Shown here in pieces: positions 35,693-45,991 of a DNA stretch of 64,000 nucleotides. Below the pieces are notes generated by a model. The model had not been told where the DNA came from. It did no database searches and saw only the letters and a list, made by a program, of their open reading frames with translations. Each line of letters starts with the position of its first letter. Positions within the stretch are counted from its first letter, which is position 1. This DNA comes from Nereocystis luetkeana (Eukaryota; Sar; Phaeophyceae; Laminariales; Laminariaceae): positions 9,436,830 to 9,500,829 of the forward strand of contig JARUPZ010000002.1 of the NCBI GenBank assembly GCA_031213475.1. Direction: 5' to 3'. The position numbers and the translations under genes are program-made.

Positions 35693-38600
35693 GCTGCTGC
35701 TTCCGCCGCCGCCGCCACCACTAACCTTCACACCGTGTACACCCACGCCATCCATATTTCGCGGGCGACTTTTCTGTACGCCCTTTGACTGACAGGGGTT
35801 CGACCTTCGGAGTGGGGGCCATCGTGAACAATGTCTCCGCGGAGGCTTTCGGGAAGCACTTGGACCGCATCGTTCCTCGCCTCTTTCGCTACCGGTTCGA
35901 CCCCAGCGCCAAGACGCGGTCGGCGATGGACCAGCTCTGGCGCTCTGTCGTCGGCGAGGGAAGCAGCGGCGGCGACTTCTCCGCCCGAGAGAAGGAGGTG
36001 ACACTACCGGAGGAGGGTTTATTTTTTTGTATCGGTGGATTCTTTATGTGCTACTGTTGTTGTTGCTGTTAAAACGTTTTTTATGTGATTTTTGCACGAA
36101 ACTATTTCGGGGGACCCTGGTAAACAGGACCAACTATTAATAGTGTTTAGGAAACATAGCGAAATGTATATGTTTTTGTGTTTACCGTAGGTCCTACCTG
36201 ATATTCCCCCGTAATATGTCCTCGGTGTATTTTATCTTGTCGGCGCTTCTTGAGGCGTGAATCTAGCGGAGACTTTGCTGAGGAAAAAGTTCGGGCTCGA
36301 CTAAAGTGGCGCCCGAGGCGCTCCGCGTTTTTTGTGCTCGGTGTATGTGTGCCAGTAGCGGGCGCTGGTAAACGATTCACTCTCCGTTTTTGGTGTGCTG
36401 TATTTGCATTGTCGGACACCCGCGTTGTGCCCGCCCCGCCGTGGTGTGTGTCCCATTGTTGATTTATATTTGTGCGGTAACGTCGCGATGGGGTAGGTAC
36501 ACGAAGTCCCCCCGCCGGCACCGGCGCCTCCGGCGCGGATACCACCGGGCCTTCCCCCCCCTCCCTCAATCCACCCCTCGCCCCCTCCATCCCTCGCCCC
36601 CTCCCTCCCTTCCCCCCCTCCCTCCGCCCCTCCCTCCTCTTCCCCCCCCCGCTCTGTCTCCCCTCCTACATCCCTCCCCCGCCGCGCCGCACCAAACCCG
36701 AAAAGATCATCCTTTTGTCTGCTGTGCTCTTCGCTAGTCACCTACAACCTCACCCCCCCCCCACCCTCCCCCCCGCCTCCTCTCCCCTGGGCCTCCTCAA
36801 TGTCAGGTGATCCGCGTGAACCTGTCTGCGATCGTGACAGAGCTGCTGCGCGCGCTGGGTGACCGCAAATGGAGGGAACGACAGTCTGCCTGCGCGGGCC
36901 TCTCGGACGTCCTGAGGGGCAGGGGCTGGGACGATATCGGGCCCCACCATGAGTTGCTTTGGACCATGGCCGATAGGCGAGGAGATTGCACATGTTTTGT
37001 GTATTACATGGGTGTACTTTAGACAGACGCGCCTTTTGTGTGCTATCATGTGTGCGTGCTGCTCTTTCTGTTTTCTAGTCTCCTCTTCATTTTTTTATGC
37101 CGACAGGGACATTGATTGATAACCCCCTTTAGGACCGCAGTCCCATTTTCGGGACTAATAGCTAAGAATTTGAGTGGTTTGCCCCCACAATGGGACTGCG
37201 GTTCTAAAAGGGTTAAGCGCTGTCGGTCGCATTTTTCGATTTTTTGTTGGTGCGCGCGAGAGAGAGGAAAAGAGGGGCCACGCATGTAGGACGAGCAGAA
37301 GGGCCAGAGCTATATTGTGAACGCTTTGGTGGATGTTGCTGCTCGATTTTTTGCGCGTCGCGATCTCGCGCAAGAGCCAATTCGTATTCACTTACCGATA
37401 TATAGGCCCGTGAGTCAGGGTGGCAAAGAAGAGACTTTCGCAAGGGAGGAAAAGGAGTCGATATTTTTCTTTTCTTTTTTTCGGGTACGGTCGGTCGCGA
37501 ATATTGCAGCCATCATCACTTCGGTTTCGTCTACAGTAGTGCGTGAACAAATTCCCTGTGTCTCTGCTGCTCTCGCATACATACATGTCTCAGGGCCTTG
37601 GACGACATCAAGGAGTCCGTGGTGGAGGTGGCGGTGGACTTCGCGAAGACCGTCTCCAACATTTCGGTGCGCCTGTGTGACCCGTACAGCTACGTCCCTT
37701 CCGGCGTCGGCAACAACCCCGAAGGAGATGCCGAGGCGGCGGCGGCCGCGGCGGCCCGAAGCGACGCCGCAGGCCACGGTCCCGACGCCCTGCGCGAGGA
37801 GGCGGGGGAGGCGCGGCGCACCATCGGCACCATGATGGAAGACCTGCGGACTTCCGAGGCGGAGGCGAGGGAAAGGGGAGAAGAGGGAGGGGCGGGGGGT
37901 CCCCTCGGAGGCTTGACGTCCGGGGAAGGCAGGGAGAACGCGGCAGACGAGGTCGTGCGGCGGGCGCTCGAGGTGGGACGACAGGCGGCGGTGACAACGA
38001 CGGAAGCGGGGGCGGGTGGAGGGGGCGGGGGAGGGCCCGGAGAGGACGCGGGCGTCGGAAGGGTGTTAGGGGGACGGAGGAATGATCCGACGGTCGACGA
38101 TATATTGAGGCCTGGCAGGGCAGGGGCTGAGAGGACGGGCCCTCCGCCGTCGGCGGCGGCCCGGAAGGCGGCGGCGGGCGCGGTGGCGGTGACGCTGCCG
38201 TGGCTACTGCGGAAGGGTATCCTGAGCAAGTGCAAGGCGTCGCAAGGGTTGGCGATGCGCACGTTGCAGCGGCTGGTGAAGGTGTGCGAGAAGGAAGCGC
38301 TAATGCCGCACCTGGCGGAGCTTGTGGCCACGCTCATCGAGGGACTCAGCGCCCTGGAGCCTCAGGTTGGGCGGTCGTCCGAGAGGAACGATGAGCGGCG
38401 TACGCGCGAGCGCGAGCACGAAAAAAATGGTGTTTTTGGAAAAAAGCTAGATTTTTGAGATATTTTTTCAAACATGTTGGGTGGCTGGCGGTGGCGACGG
38501 CGACGATACGAAAACGTTCCAAGCCACACCCGATGCAGCACGCGAGTAATGTTTGGGGATGGTGCTAGCTGCTTCTGCTGTAGGGGTCTATGTGGTCGCC

Positions 38601-41600
38601 GATATCTCTCCCCGCGCCAGCCTTCCCTTCCTTCCTTCCTTCCTTCCTTCCTTCCTTCCTTCCTTACTTCCGCCTCATATCGTATTTCGCCAGTGTCTGT
38701 CCTATTACTTTATTTATATTTTCACGTCCTTGCCGCTTGCCACCGCCCCATTTGAAACACTCCGTAGGCGCTTCAGTACATGCAGTTTCACGCCGAGACC
38801 CAGCTGGAGATGACCCAGGACCAGATGGAGAGGCTGCGGCTGTCCGTCTCGCGAGCGGGGCCCCTTCAGGACGCGCTGGACCAGTGCTACAGGCACCTGG
38901 ACGGCGCCGGGGTGGTGGAGGAGCTCATGCCGCGCCTGCTGGGCCTGCTCCGGTCGGGCACGGGTTTGGCCACCCGCTCCGCGTCCGCTTACCTCGTACT
39001 CTCGCTCTGCGAGCGCGCCCCGTTCGAGATCCGGCGCGCCGCGCCGCGGCTGCTGCCGACCCTTACCAACACCGCCCTCTCGGAGCGGAGCTCGACGCTC
39101 CGCCGGACGTACTCCTCTGCGTTGTCCTCGGTGGCGCGGTTAGCGCCGGCGGCGGGTGTGTCCCGCCTGGCGAGCCGTCTCGCGCAGCTGTTCCGCGAGG
39201 CCGACCCAGACTTCGACAAGCGCCAGCGCCGGACTCTCGCTCTGCTGCTGGGGGACCTTTGCCGCAGGGCTGGAGGCCAGCTGGGAGCCGCCGCGGGCAA
39301 AGCCGGAAAGGGCAGAGGCGGCGGAGACGCGGGTGGCGCGGGTGGGGAGGAGGGCGGAGGCTTCCCCTCCAGCGGCTGGGCTCAGATTCTTCCCGTGGCG
39401 TTCGTTGCGAGGCGAGACCCGGACAAGCCTGTCGCGGACGCGTTCGAGGAGGCCTGGCAGGAGGGGCTGACGCAGCTGCAGCTTGGCGCCGCCGGTCAGG
39501 GGGAGGCGTCGAGGGTTCGCACCGCCAAGGACGCCGTGCTGCTCATGGTCAGTCAAAACCGCGTTCGTCGCCTTGTATTTTCATGTGTGTGTGTTCGTAT
39601 GCATGGCATTCTTGCAGTGTCTGCATCGCTGTGGATGGCCGGGAAAGAGCAAACAAACGCAGACGCGAGAGGGGCAATGAGGGCGTTTACATGCTTTCAC
39701 GCGGTTTGTGGGTAATTAGCATTCGTAGCGCGTAGGGCGAACCGGCGGCATTCCAAAACCTCGTTTTGTTTTTTCTATGCGCTGGTCTCACCGGCCGATT
39801 CCACCGGTATCCACGGTGGCAAAATCGCACTTCAGCAAAGAGATGATGCGTACCAGGTATACCGCACTCCTAGTCAGGCCATGTTGCCGTCGAACGCCTC
39901 GCACCGTGCCGTGCCGTGGAGTGGAGTAGTATTTTTCAGCAAGTTCAGCGTTTCATCAAAGCGTTTTTGAATTACCGTATTTATGAAGTAAACTCTCGCG
40001 TCTTCTCTATGCATTACGATTTTCTGGTGTATGGGCCTCATCTGCACCGTCCACCGGAGTGCAAGGCCGATGCCCATGACCGCGACCCCCACCCCCACCC
40101 CCGCGTTTTCCCTTCGCTCTCGCCTTTTTTTGTCACCGCCTCAGCTACCCGCCATCTTGACCGAGGTGTGGCTGGCGGTCTCCTCTGTCAGCCGGATCAC
40201 CAAGCGGCAGGGGTGCTCGGGGCTCAAGGACCTGGCGTCCACGCTCGGCCCGGCGCTTGGCGAGGCTAGCTCCGGCCGCCGCCTTCTACGGCGCGTTCTC
40301 TCCCAGACCCGCGGCAGGACGTGGGAGGGGAAAGAAGAGCTGCTGGAGGCGCTGGTTTCGATTTGCGCTGCCGGCAAGGGTTCTGCCGTTACGGTAGAGC
40401 CCTTCTTGTGGGGCGAGCCCGGCGCAGGAGACGGCGGCAGCGGCGGTGACTTGTGCTCGCGCGGAGTTAAGCGGAACTGGAGGAGCGAGCCACTCGGTGG
40501 GGAGGGGGAAGACGAGGAGGAGGAGGAGGAGGAGAAGGAGGAGGAGGAGGAGGGGGGTAAAGGGGGTGACGAAAAAGCGCAGGCAGAGGAGCAGGCGCAG
40601 GGGGCCTCTGGCGTTGTCGAGGGGGCGAACGACGACGCCAGCGTACCGGCGAAGGCGCCTGGAAACGGGGCGGCGGAGTCGAACCCGTCGGTCGCCGGGC
40701 TGGCCGGTTCATTGGAGGGCTCGGCCGCCGGCAACGACGAGGACAGCGCCGACGGAGCTGAAGCCGCGTTTCAGTATGAGGACAAGATCGGCGACCTCGA
40801 CAACGCGACCCCGGAGGAGGCAAACACAGAGGCTGACTCTGGTTCGCCGGCAACCAATGCAGTGGGGGCGATAGTGGTGGTGGGGAAGAACCAGCAGCTA
40901 CCGGCGGAGTCGCGCGTGACCGCGGAGCCGCAAACGGGCTCCGTTGCCGAATTGGTGCCGGCTTCGCTCGACGTGGGAGACGATTCGCCGGTTCCGTTCG
41001 GGGATGTGGTCATTTTGATGCTGGCTCAGCTGCGACGGTGAGGCTCTCGTTGTTGTAGCGCGTGCTTTGTGCTCACTCTCGACTCGGAAGTCGGGGGGCG
41101 AAGCTGCCAATCTATGTCTCCTCGCTTGCGCCTTTGTTGGTGTGTTCAGAAGGCTCCGCAACTCCTATCCGCCCGAAAAAAGCGGGAGGCGCTTTGGCCT
41201 GCTTGCCTTGCCGCGTTTACAGTAGAGGAGCGGAACGCTGCACTTAGTTGGGTGGCACTGGCAACGTGTGTGTACGGTCTGTGTACCGTCTTCGGGAACC
41301 GCGAGCACTACGAACATGGTTTAATTTTCTTCTGCTCTTGCTGTACTTATCTTCCTCCACCGCTTTGCCTAGCGATGGCAGAACGTGCTTCATCGAATAC
41401 TGCTATACCCCCCCTCCCAATCAACAACATCCCTCGTCAATCCTCCCATCCGATTTCTTTGTGTGCAGCAAAAATGTCAAGTTCCGGCGAGTCGCGGCCG
41501 TGTCCCTCGCGGCACTCCTCGACGCCTTCCCGGAGTGCTGCGTGTACGACATGGTGGCGCCCACCCTCCTCGATTTTGCAGCACTGGACGGGCCACGACC

Positions 41601-42777
41601 AGACGGCAAGGAAGACCCCATCATGCAGGCGCGGGCGGTGGCTTGTCTCGCGGCTGCCTGGCCTCGAGCGCCGCCCCCAGCCGCGGCACTTAGCGCAGCA
41701 GCGGGCGGGGGCAAGAAGGAAGGGTCCAGTCAAGCAAAAATAAAGACGACGGCGGCGGCAACGATAGCGATGAAAAACGAGGTCGCGTTCGCGCGTCGCG
41801 AGGCCGTTCGAAACGTCCAGCGCGCGCATGCGGAAGGGTTGACGCGAGCGCTGTCGGGGGCCGTGCAGCGCAAGGTCTGGAGCGTGCGGGTTCCGATTTA
41901 TCATGCCCTGGCGGCCGTGGTAGGCAGGAGTTACACAGTCCCTTCCTCGGTGGTCGGCGGCGGTGGCGACGGACAAGGCGCCGCTTCCTCCCCGCCGGTG
42001 TTGACCGGATCGCTTTTGTCGGACGTGGTGCACGCGGTAGAGTTAGGAGCAGAGGACGCGAAGTACTCCCAGGTGCGGCTTCGAAATTCGTTTCCCTCTC
42101 GGCCTGATAATCTCGTAGATTGTGCTCTATGCGTCGCTGCCGCCACGAGAAGTAGATGCACGTGAGACGTGCCTGATTTTGCGTGTGAACCCAATGTTTC
42201 TGCGGGCGTCGACGTGTTCCCGCCACCTCCCTTCCTTCCGGGAGCAGTCGTTGTGGAGTCCCGAAGACTATGACTGATTCAAAATCGCTACGATACCGTA
42301 CGGTAGTAGATGCTCCACACCACCCATCTCCACTCCACCACAACCATCATCCAACACGTCTCTGCGGCGCAGGCAATCTGTCCCACCCACCTCTCTTGGA
42401 AACTTCGAAGGCTGCCCTAATCGCCGCACTCGTACGTACAGCTACGAACGGTGTTGGCAATACGAGCAGTACAAAAAAAAAAATCAGTACGTTGCAGTAC
42501 GCGTAGCCCCGACTCCTTCGCCTGCCTGTCTGCCCTCACGCTCAAGTGTACACCAACAACCACTCCACGCGCTCGCCACAATTCCCTTTACTGTTAGGTG
42601 AGGGCGGCCGCTGTGTCCGTCGTGGTTGCAATGACGGCGCGCAAAGAGCTGCGGCTGGCGCTGACGCCGCACAAGGAGGGGCTCGCCAACGCCGCGAGGA
42701 CGGCCGCGGAAGACCCGGAGCCGAGGGTGGCGGTGGAGGGCAGCAAGGCGGCGCAAAACCTTTCTTGGTGGCCTTAG
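28923..42777 (+). CDS. ECM29: ECM29-type proteasome adaptor and scaffold protein, thirteen exons
   Basis: HEAT-repeat protein that binds the 26S proteasome, stabilises or inspects it, and in other organisms tethers it to endomembranes. Exons: 28923-30530, 30862-31785, 32391-33008, 33443-33673, 34142-34296, 35079-35405, 35796-35997, 36807-36976, 37594-38365, 38768-39547, 40145-41037, 41469-42072, 42598-42777; 7,464 nt, 2,487 residues plus stop, phases consistent throughout. N-terminal family block: RLVVSDDDKLSTVLDKLLP and FNFGIMFLEMGVPRLPP. Further blocks: EEELQFAVGAAVADLA, FVQEVAGKGLAFVYQ, RPDLIYSFLSMASHHAAWST, VPRLFRYRFDP, GRTWEGKEELLEALVSIC, KNVKFRRVAAVSLAALL. Human ECM29 is about 1,845 residues; the excess is Ala/Gly/Ser-rich inserts plus an acidic Glu run in exon 11. 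Intron 8 begins GC. The exon 3 start is the only in-phase AG available. A 14-G run is coding in exon 4. ATG context is ACCAACATGGCG. Confidence 0.92.
30810..30824 (+). repeat. Poly-C tract upstream of ECM29 exon 2
   Basis: Fifteen C followed by GCGCGCGCGC, ending 28-37 bases before the acceptor TTTCCACAG of exon 2. It lies on the sense strand, in the usual position of a pyrimidine tract. Confidence 0.9.
33360..33412 (+). repeat. (CTC)n microsatellite upstream of ECM29 exon 4
   Basis: About 17 CTC/TCC units with one break, followed by CCCCCACCTCCTGCTCCTTT and GCCGACCAG, the acceptor of exon 4 at 33443. The array is sense-strand pyrimidine and forms most of the intron's 3' end. Confidence 0.9.
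36104..36216. mobile_element. Short inverted-repeat element, family B copy 3 (in ECM29 intron 7)
   Basis: Left end TTTCGGGGGACCCTGGTAAA, right end TAGGTCCTACCTGATATTCC then CCCGTAAT. The core differs from copy 1 and is closest to the copy at 53.6 kb (both have ATATATG/GTATATG and a TTTACCGTAGGTCCTA-type right arm). Located about 100 bp after the exon 7 donor. Confidence 0.8.
36540..36800 (+). repeat. Pyrimidine-rich block upstream of ECM29 exon 8
   Basis: C/T-rich low-complexity DNA (CCCTCC, CCCCCC, CCTCC units) leads up to the acceptor CAATGTCAG before 36807. It is sense-strand pyrimidine. The only coding-looking frames in it are Pro/Ser repeats. Confidence 0.8.
37119..37217. mobile_element. 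Short inverted-repeat element, family C copy 2 (in ECM29 intron 8)
   Basis: Left end AACCCCCTTTAGGACCGCAG, right end GACTGCGGTTCTAAAAGGG then TTAA. The arms are reverse complements over about 30 bp with few mismatches. TTAA at the right border fits a piggyBac-type target site; the left border reads ATAA/TAAC. Confidence 0.8.
38623..38666 (+). repeat. (CTTC)n microsatellite in ECM29 intron 9
   Basis: About ten CTTC units, uninterrupted until CTTACTTCC. Lies about 100 bases upstream of exon 10, again pyrimidine on the sense strand. Confidence 0.9.
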
Positions 42778-42899
42778 TTAACTGAGGCTTATTTTCTTGC
42801 GTGAAAGCTGCCCTCACGCGCGAACGCGTACGTGTAGTAGTACAGTAGCCACGGCGTCGCCAACGCTGTTTCGCCTGATACCTCCACCCACTTCTCCCT

Positions 42900-42948
42900 C
42901 TATGATCATACGACCACGGCCATGCATGATGATGAGTGCACCCCGAGA
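42900..42948 (-). repeat. Poly-G-headed repeat A, short fragment
   Basis: On the plus strand: ATGATCATACGACCACGGCC, ATGCATGATGATGAGTGCA, CCCC. This is the reverse complement of the family head after the poly-G run. Only about 50 bp are kept. Confidence 0.65.
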
Positions 42949-43147
42949 TTGTGTCTTTTTCGAAGCCGAAAAGGCCGGCTTTGTTCCGGTTCGTGTTTGG
43001 CGTGCTACCTGGTATGGGTTCTGTATACGCGTACATAGCCAGCCGCGCAGAGGCGATCAATTTGTGGTGGAAAAGCGAATGTGCTTTGCTTGAACAGACT
43101 GACAGCTGATGGGACGACCTTGGTGCTGGGATACGCAGCAGAGCGCG

Positions 43148-43480
43148 CGCGGGGGGGGTGGTCTCATGGCATGTAGGGCCGTAGTCGTATGACTATAGAC
43201 TCTCGCACTGTCGCACCTCTACAACGCCGGGACGGAACATGTCGGGTGTTCACCGACCAGGCAGGCATTGATTGCACCGAACGCCGTGAGGTGTTGGATG
43301 AGTCGCATGAAGGGCGAGCTGCATCCTACTGAGGACCGCTTGTGAGGCGGGTTTTCTTGCATTGGATATAACACCGTGGTATGAGTTGGTTTGTTTTCTG
43401 ATGTGGCAACTTTCAGAGACAGCGAAGGGTGTACTATGTAAGTGTCTCGTGGGTGCCTTAGGGGGATGTAGTGGTCCCAT
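43148..43480 (+). repeat. Poly-G-headed repeat A, near full length
   Basis: Short G head, then GGCCGTAGTCGTATGACTAT, CTACAACGCCGGGACGGAAC, GGTGTTCACCGACCAGGCAG, GCCGTGAGGTGTTGGATGAG, GGGCGAGCTGCATCCTACTG and CCGCTTGTGAGGCGG, continuing with TTTCAGAGACAGCGAAGGGT and CTCGTGGGTGCCTTA. This defines a unit of about 330 bp. CCGCTTGTGAGGCGG is itself a small hairpin. Confidence 0.85.
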
Positions 43481-44854
43481 GCATGGGCGTAGTCGCGTAT
43501 ACCCTGGGGTTTTGACCCGCTAAGAGGGAAGACTTAGCCCCTCACATACGGGGAGTGTACTTTAATCAACCATGTACGAACGCGTTCTACGGTAGAGGTA
43601 CCGCACATTTTCGCTGAAATGGTTTCTGAATGACGGGGTTCCTCAACCCAAAATCGTCGGCATGCCAATCTTGTTTCGAAAAATGACGCTTTTGTGCAAC
43701 TGGGCCATGGGATCATTCATCGAGATGAAATTTGTTTTTTGCTGAAAGCCAGTTTTCGGGTGAGGTGTGGAGCTCCTCAAGTGAGGAGCTTCAGAAAAAT
43801 TAGCGTGAACCTCGATCGCAGAATGCCTCTACGGCGAGAGCGTGCATCGCTGCCTGCGCAAAAGATCAGCTAATATTTTGTCTCGAAGTTGGCAAGTTAG
43901 ACGCCAAGGCGTTACTTCATGCAAGTATACGCTTTGACCGGAACATACGCACGGGGGTCCGTCCGTCTGTTGCCCCTTCCGGTCGCGACTAACGTGCCAA
44001 TTTCTTCTAGGCGCCGAAGGCTGATCCGTGTGCCTTGTGCCGGCAGCTGCACAAGTATACAGAGGCTGGAGATTCAGCGAACAACAAATCGACCCATTAC
44101 CAGTCGCGTCAATATTTCCGATCATGATGGTGACAGTACTTCGTTAAGAATGGTGACCCAAAAAACTCAATGTTCACGGTGATGATAACACTCTGATGAG
44201 CATGGTGACACCCTTTCGACAGAAGCGTGATTGAGCGCAGCGACGCTCATAGCGCCAAGTTTCCCTCCGGTCCCCGCTCGACCGCCGCAACACCTCACAA
44301 GCAAAAGCATGCAACAACAATAGTAAAAACTTGTAGGGCCGAAACTCTTACGCTCACGACGACGACACCGGCAAGAGAACCACACGACCGACCGCACCGT
44401 ATATCTCAGCGCAGCGTGCTTTTCGGGTCTTCCTCTCGCGAAGCGCCGTCCCCGGGGCGAAACACGCTGCACAACACGAACTCGTCAAACCCGGAAACCT
44501 CTCCGTGCCCCCCCATGCCATCGCCACAGTTATTGTCGTCGTCACAACTTTGAAGACAGTCATCACCAGCCTCATCAGTATCATCATGCCCATCGTCATC
44601 GCGGGCTACTGCTGGGTCTGTGGTGCCAGTCACAGGACCCCCGGTAACGGCGCCGCGAGCGCTTCGGCGTATTTCGTTCAAGATTGCGGCGGGAAGGACG
44701 GTGGAGATCTTCTCAAGGCGGTAGCGCAGCCCACACGCACCTAGTCTGTACAGGAAGTCGTCGAAACCAGGCCTGTGCGCAGTTTCAAGGCGAAAATGAA
44801 TGCACCAGCAGGTAGTAGGCATTAGACACGGTGTTGGCGCAGAAGGATCATGCC

Positions 44855-45182
44855 GGGGAGGGGGGATGTATTCATTATCATGCATAGCAGTAGTCGTACG
44901 ACCAGAGACCCTCGCATCCCTACAACGCCGGGACGGAGCACGCCTGGTTTTCACCGACCACGCAGACATTGCTAAAATACCAAGCGCGAAGCGCCGTTGT
45001 GGGGTGTTCGGCGAGTCGCATGAAAGGTGAGCTGCATCCTACTTAAGAACCTCTTTCGAGGCGGATTTTTTTGCGTATGGATGACATCGTCAATTAATTG
45101 ATTTATATCTGGTATGGCCACTTCCAGATACAGCAATGGGTGTACCATGTAGCTGCCTCGTGGGTGCCTTACCATGTACCAG
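44855..45182 (+). repeat. Poly-G-headed repeat A, near full length
   Basis: Head GGGGAGGGGGGATGTATTCA, then ATGCATAGCAGTAGTCGTAC, CGCATCCCTACAACGCCGGG, AGCGCGAAGCGCCG, GGCGAGTCGCATGAAAGGTG, AGCTGCATCCTACTTAAGAA, TTTCGAGGCGG and finally CCAGATACAGCAATGGGTGT. Followed after about 60 bp by another copy in the same orientation. Confidence 0.85.
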
Positions 45183-45244
45183 GTACACCCAATTGTGATA
45201 CGATCATCCCCCTTGTGCGGAGTTAAGGTCCTCCCCGCACAAAC

Positions 45245-45592
45245 GGTGGGGGGGTGTACTCGATGGGAGAGATGTGCTCGATATCATGCATGGCCGTAGT
45301 CGTATGACCACATACCCTCGCATCCCTACAATGCCGGGACGGAGCATGTCGGGTTTCCACCGACCAGGCAGATAATGCTTGCACCAAGCGCGAAGCGCCG
45401 TGAGGTGTCTGGCGAGTCGCATGAAGGGTTAGCTGCATCCTACTATCAATCGCTTGTGAGGCGGACTTGCATATAGATGACAGCTTCAATTATTTGATTT
45501 AATTTCCGGTGTACGCATTCCCAGAGACAGCAATGGGAGTACTACGTAACTGCCTCCTGGGTCCTGGGTGCCTTACCATAAACACTACGTGA
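45245..45592 (+). repeat. Poly-G-headed repeat A, near full length
   Basis: Head GGTGGGGGGGTGTACTCGAT, then ATCATGCATGGCCGTAGTCG, CCTCGCATCCCTACAATGCC, AGCGCGAAGCGCCGTGAGGT, GGCGAGTCGCATGAAGGGTT, CGCTTGTGAGGCGG, then CCCAGAGACAGCAATGGGAG. Direct repeat of the preceding copy; the pair could recombine. Confidence 0.85.
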
Positions 45593-45991
45593 TACGATAA
45601 TTCTCATGTGTGCGGAGTAAAGGTTGTTCACCTCGCATAAACGATCTAACTCGACAACCAGCTGTGACCGACTGCCAAAAAACAAAAACGGTACCCTGGT
45701 TGTCTATCTCAAGTAGGGAACGACATGTTTTACAGTGGCGTTGCCAACCGACGCCAACCCAACCTGTGTAGCTCGTGCCATCAGCCGATGAACCAGGTTG
45801 TGACCGAAATATTCTCGATTTATCCTGAGTTTATATACTGTATTGGATGCCGTTTTAGCGCACGTGAGAAGAAAGAACCGGGCGATTTCGGCACGCTCCA
45901 TTAACTTTCTTTGAGAAAAGGACGCCTACGGTAAAACGAATGCCGTGAAACGTGAGCAGCGAGAGACACGGGAGGGGGCAAGCGCGCTCGC

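Larger units (their letters stand above)
42778..45991. other. Intergenic region with family A repeats, no gene recognised
   Basis: This is the convergent space between the ECM29 stop (plus) and the methyltransferase 3' end (minus), so it should hold both 3' untranslated regions. Family A copies fill 43.15-43.48 and 44.86-45.59 kb. The segment 43.5-44.8 kb has no recognised repeat or protein motif. The last ~300 bp may hold the missing methyltransferase C-terminal exon; a minus-strand frame near 45704-45925 with FSQRKLMERAEIARFFLLTC is the best candidate but is not phase-proved. Confidence 0.55.

Noticed and set aside
41151-41267. Candidate ECM29 exon (QKAPQLLSARKKREALWPAC frame)
   Set aside because: Reading phase does not fit exon 11 (ends phase 2). 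Exon 11 joins directly to 41469 in phase and in family alignment (LRRKNVKFRR).
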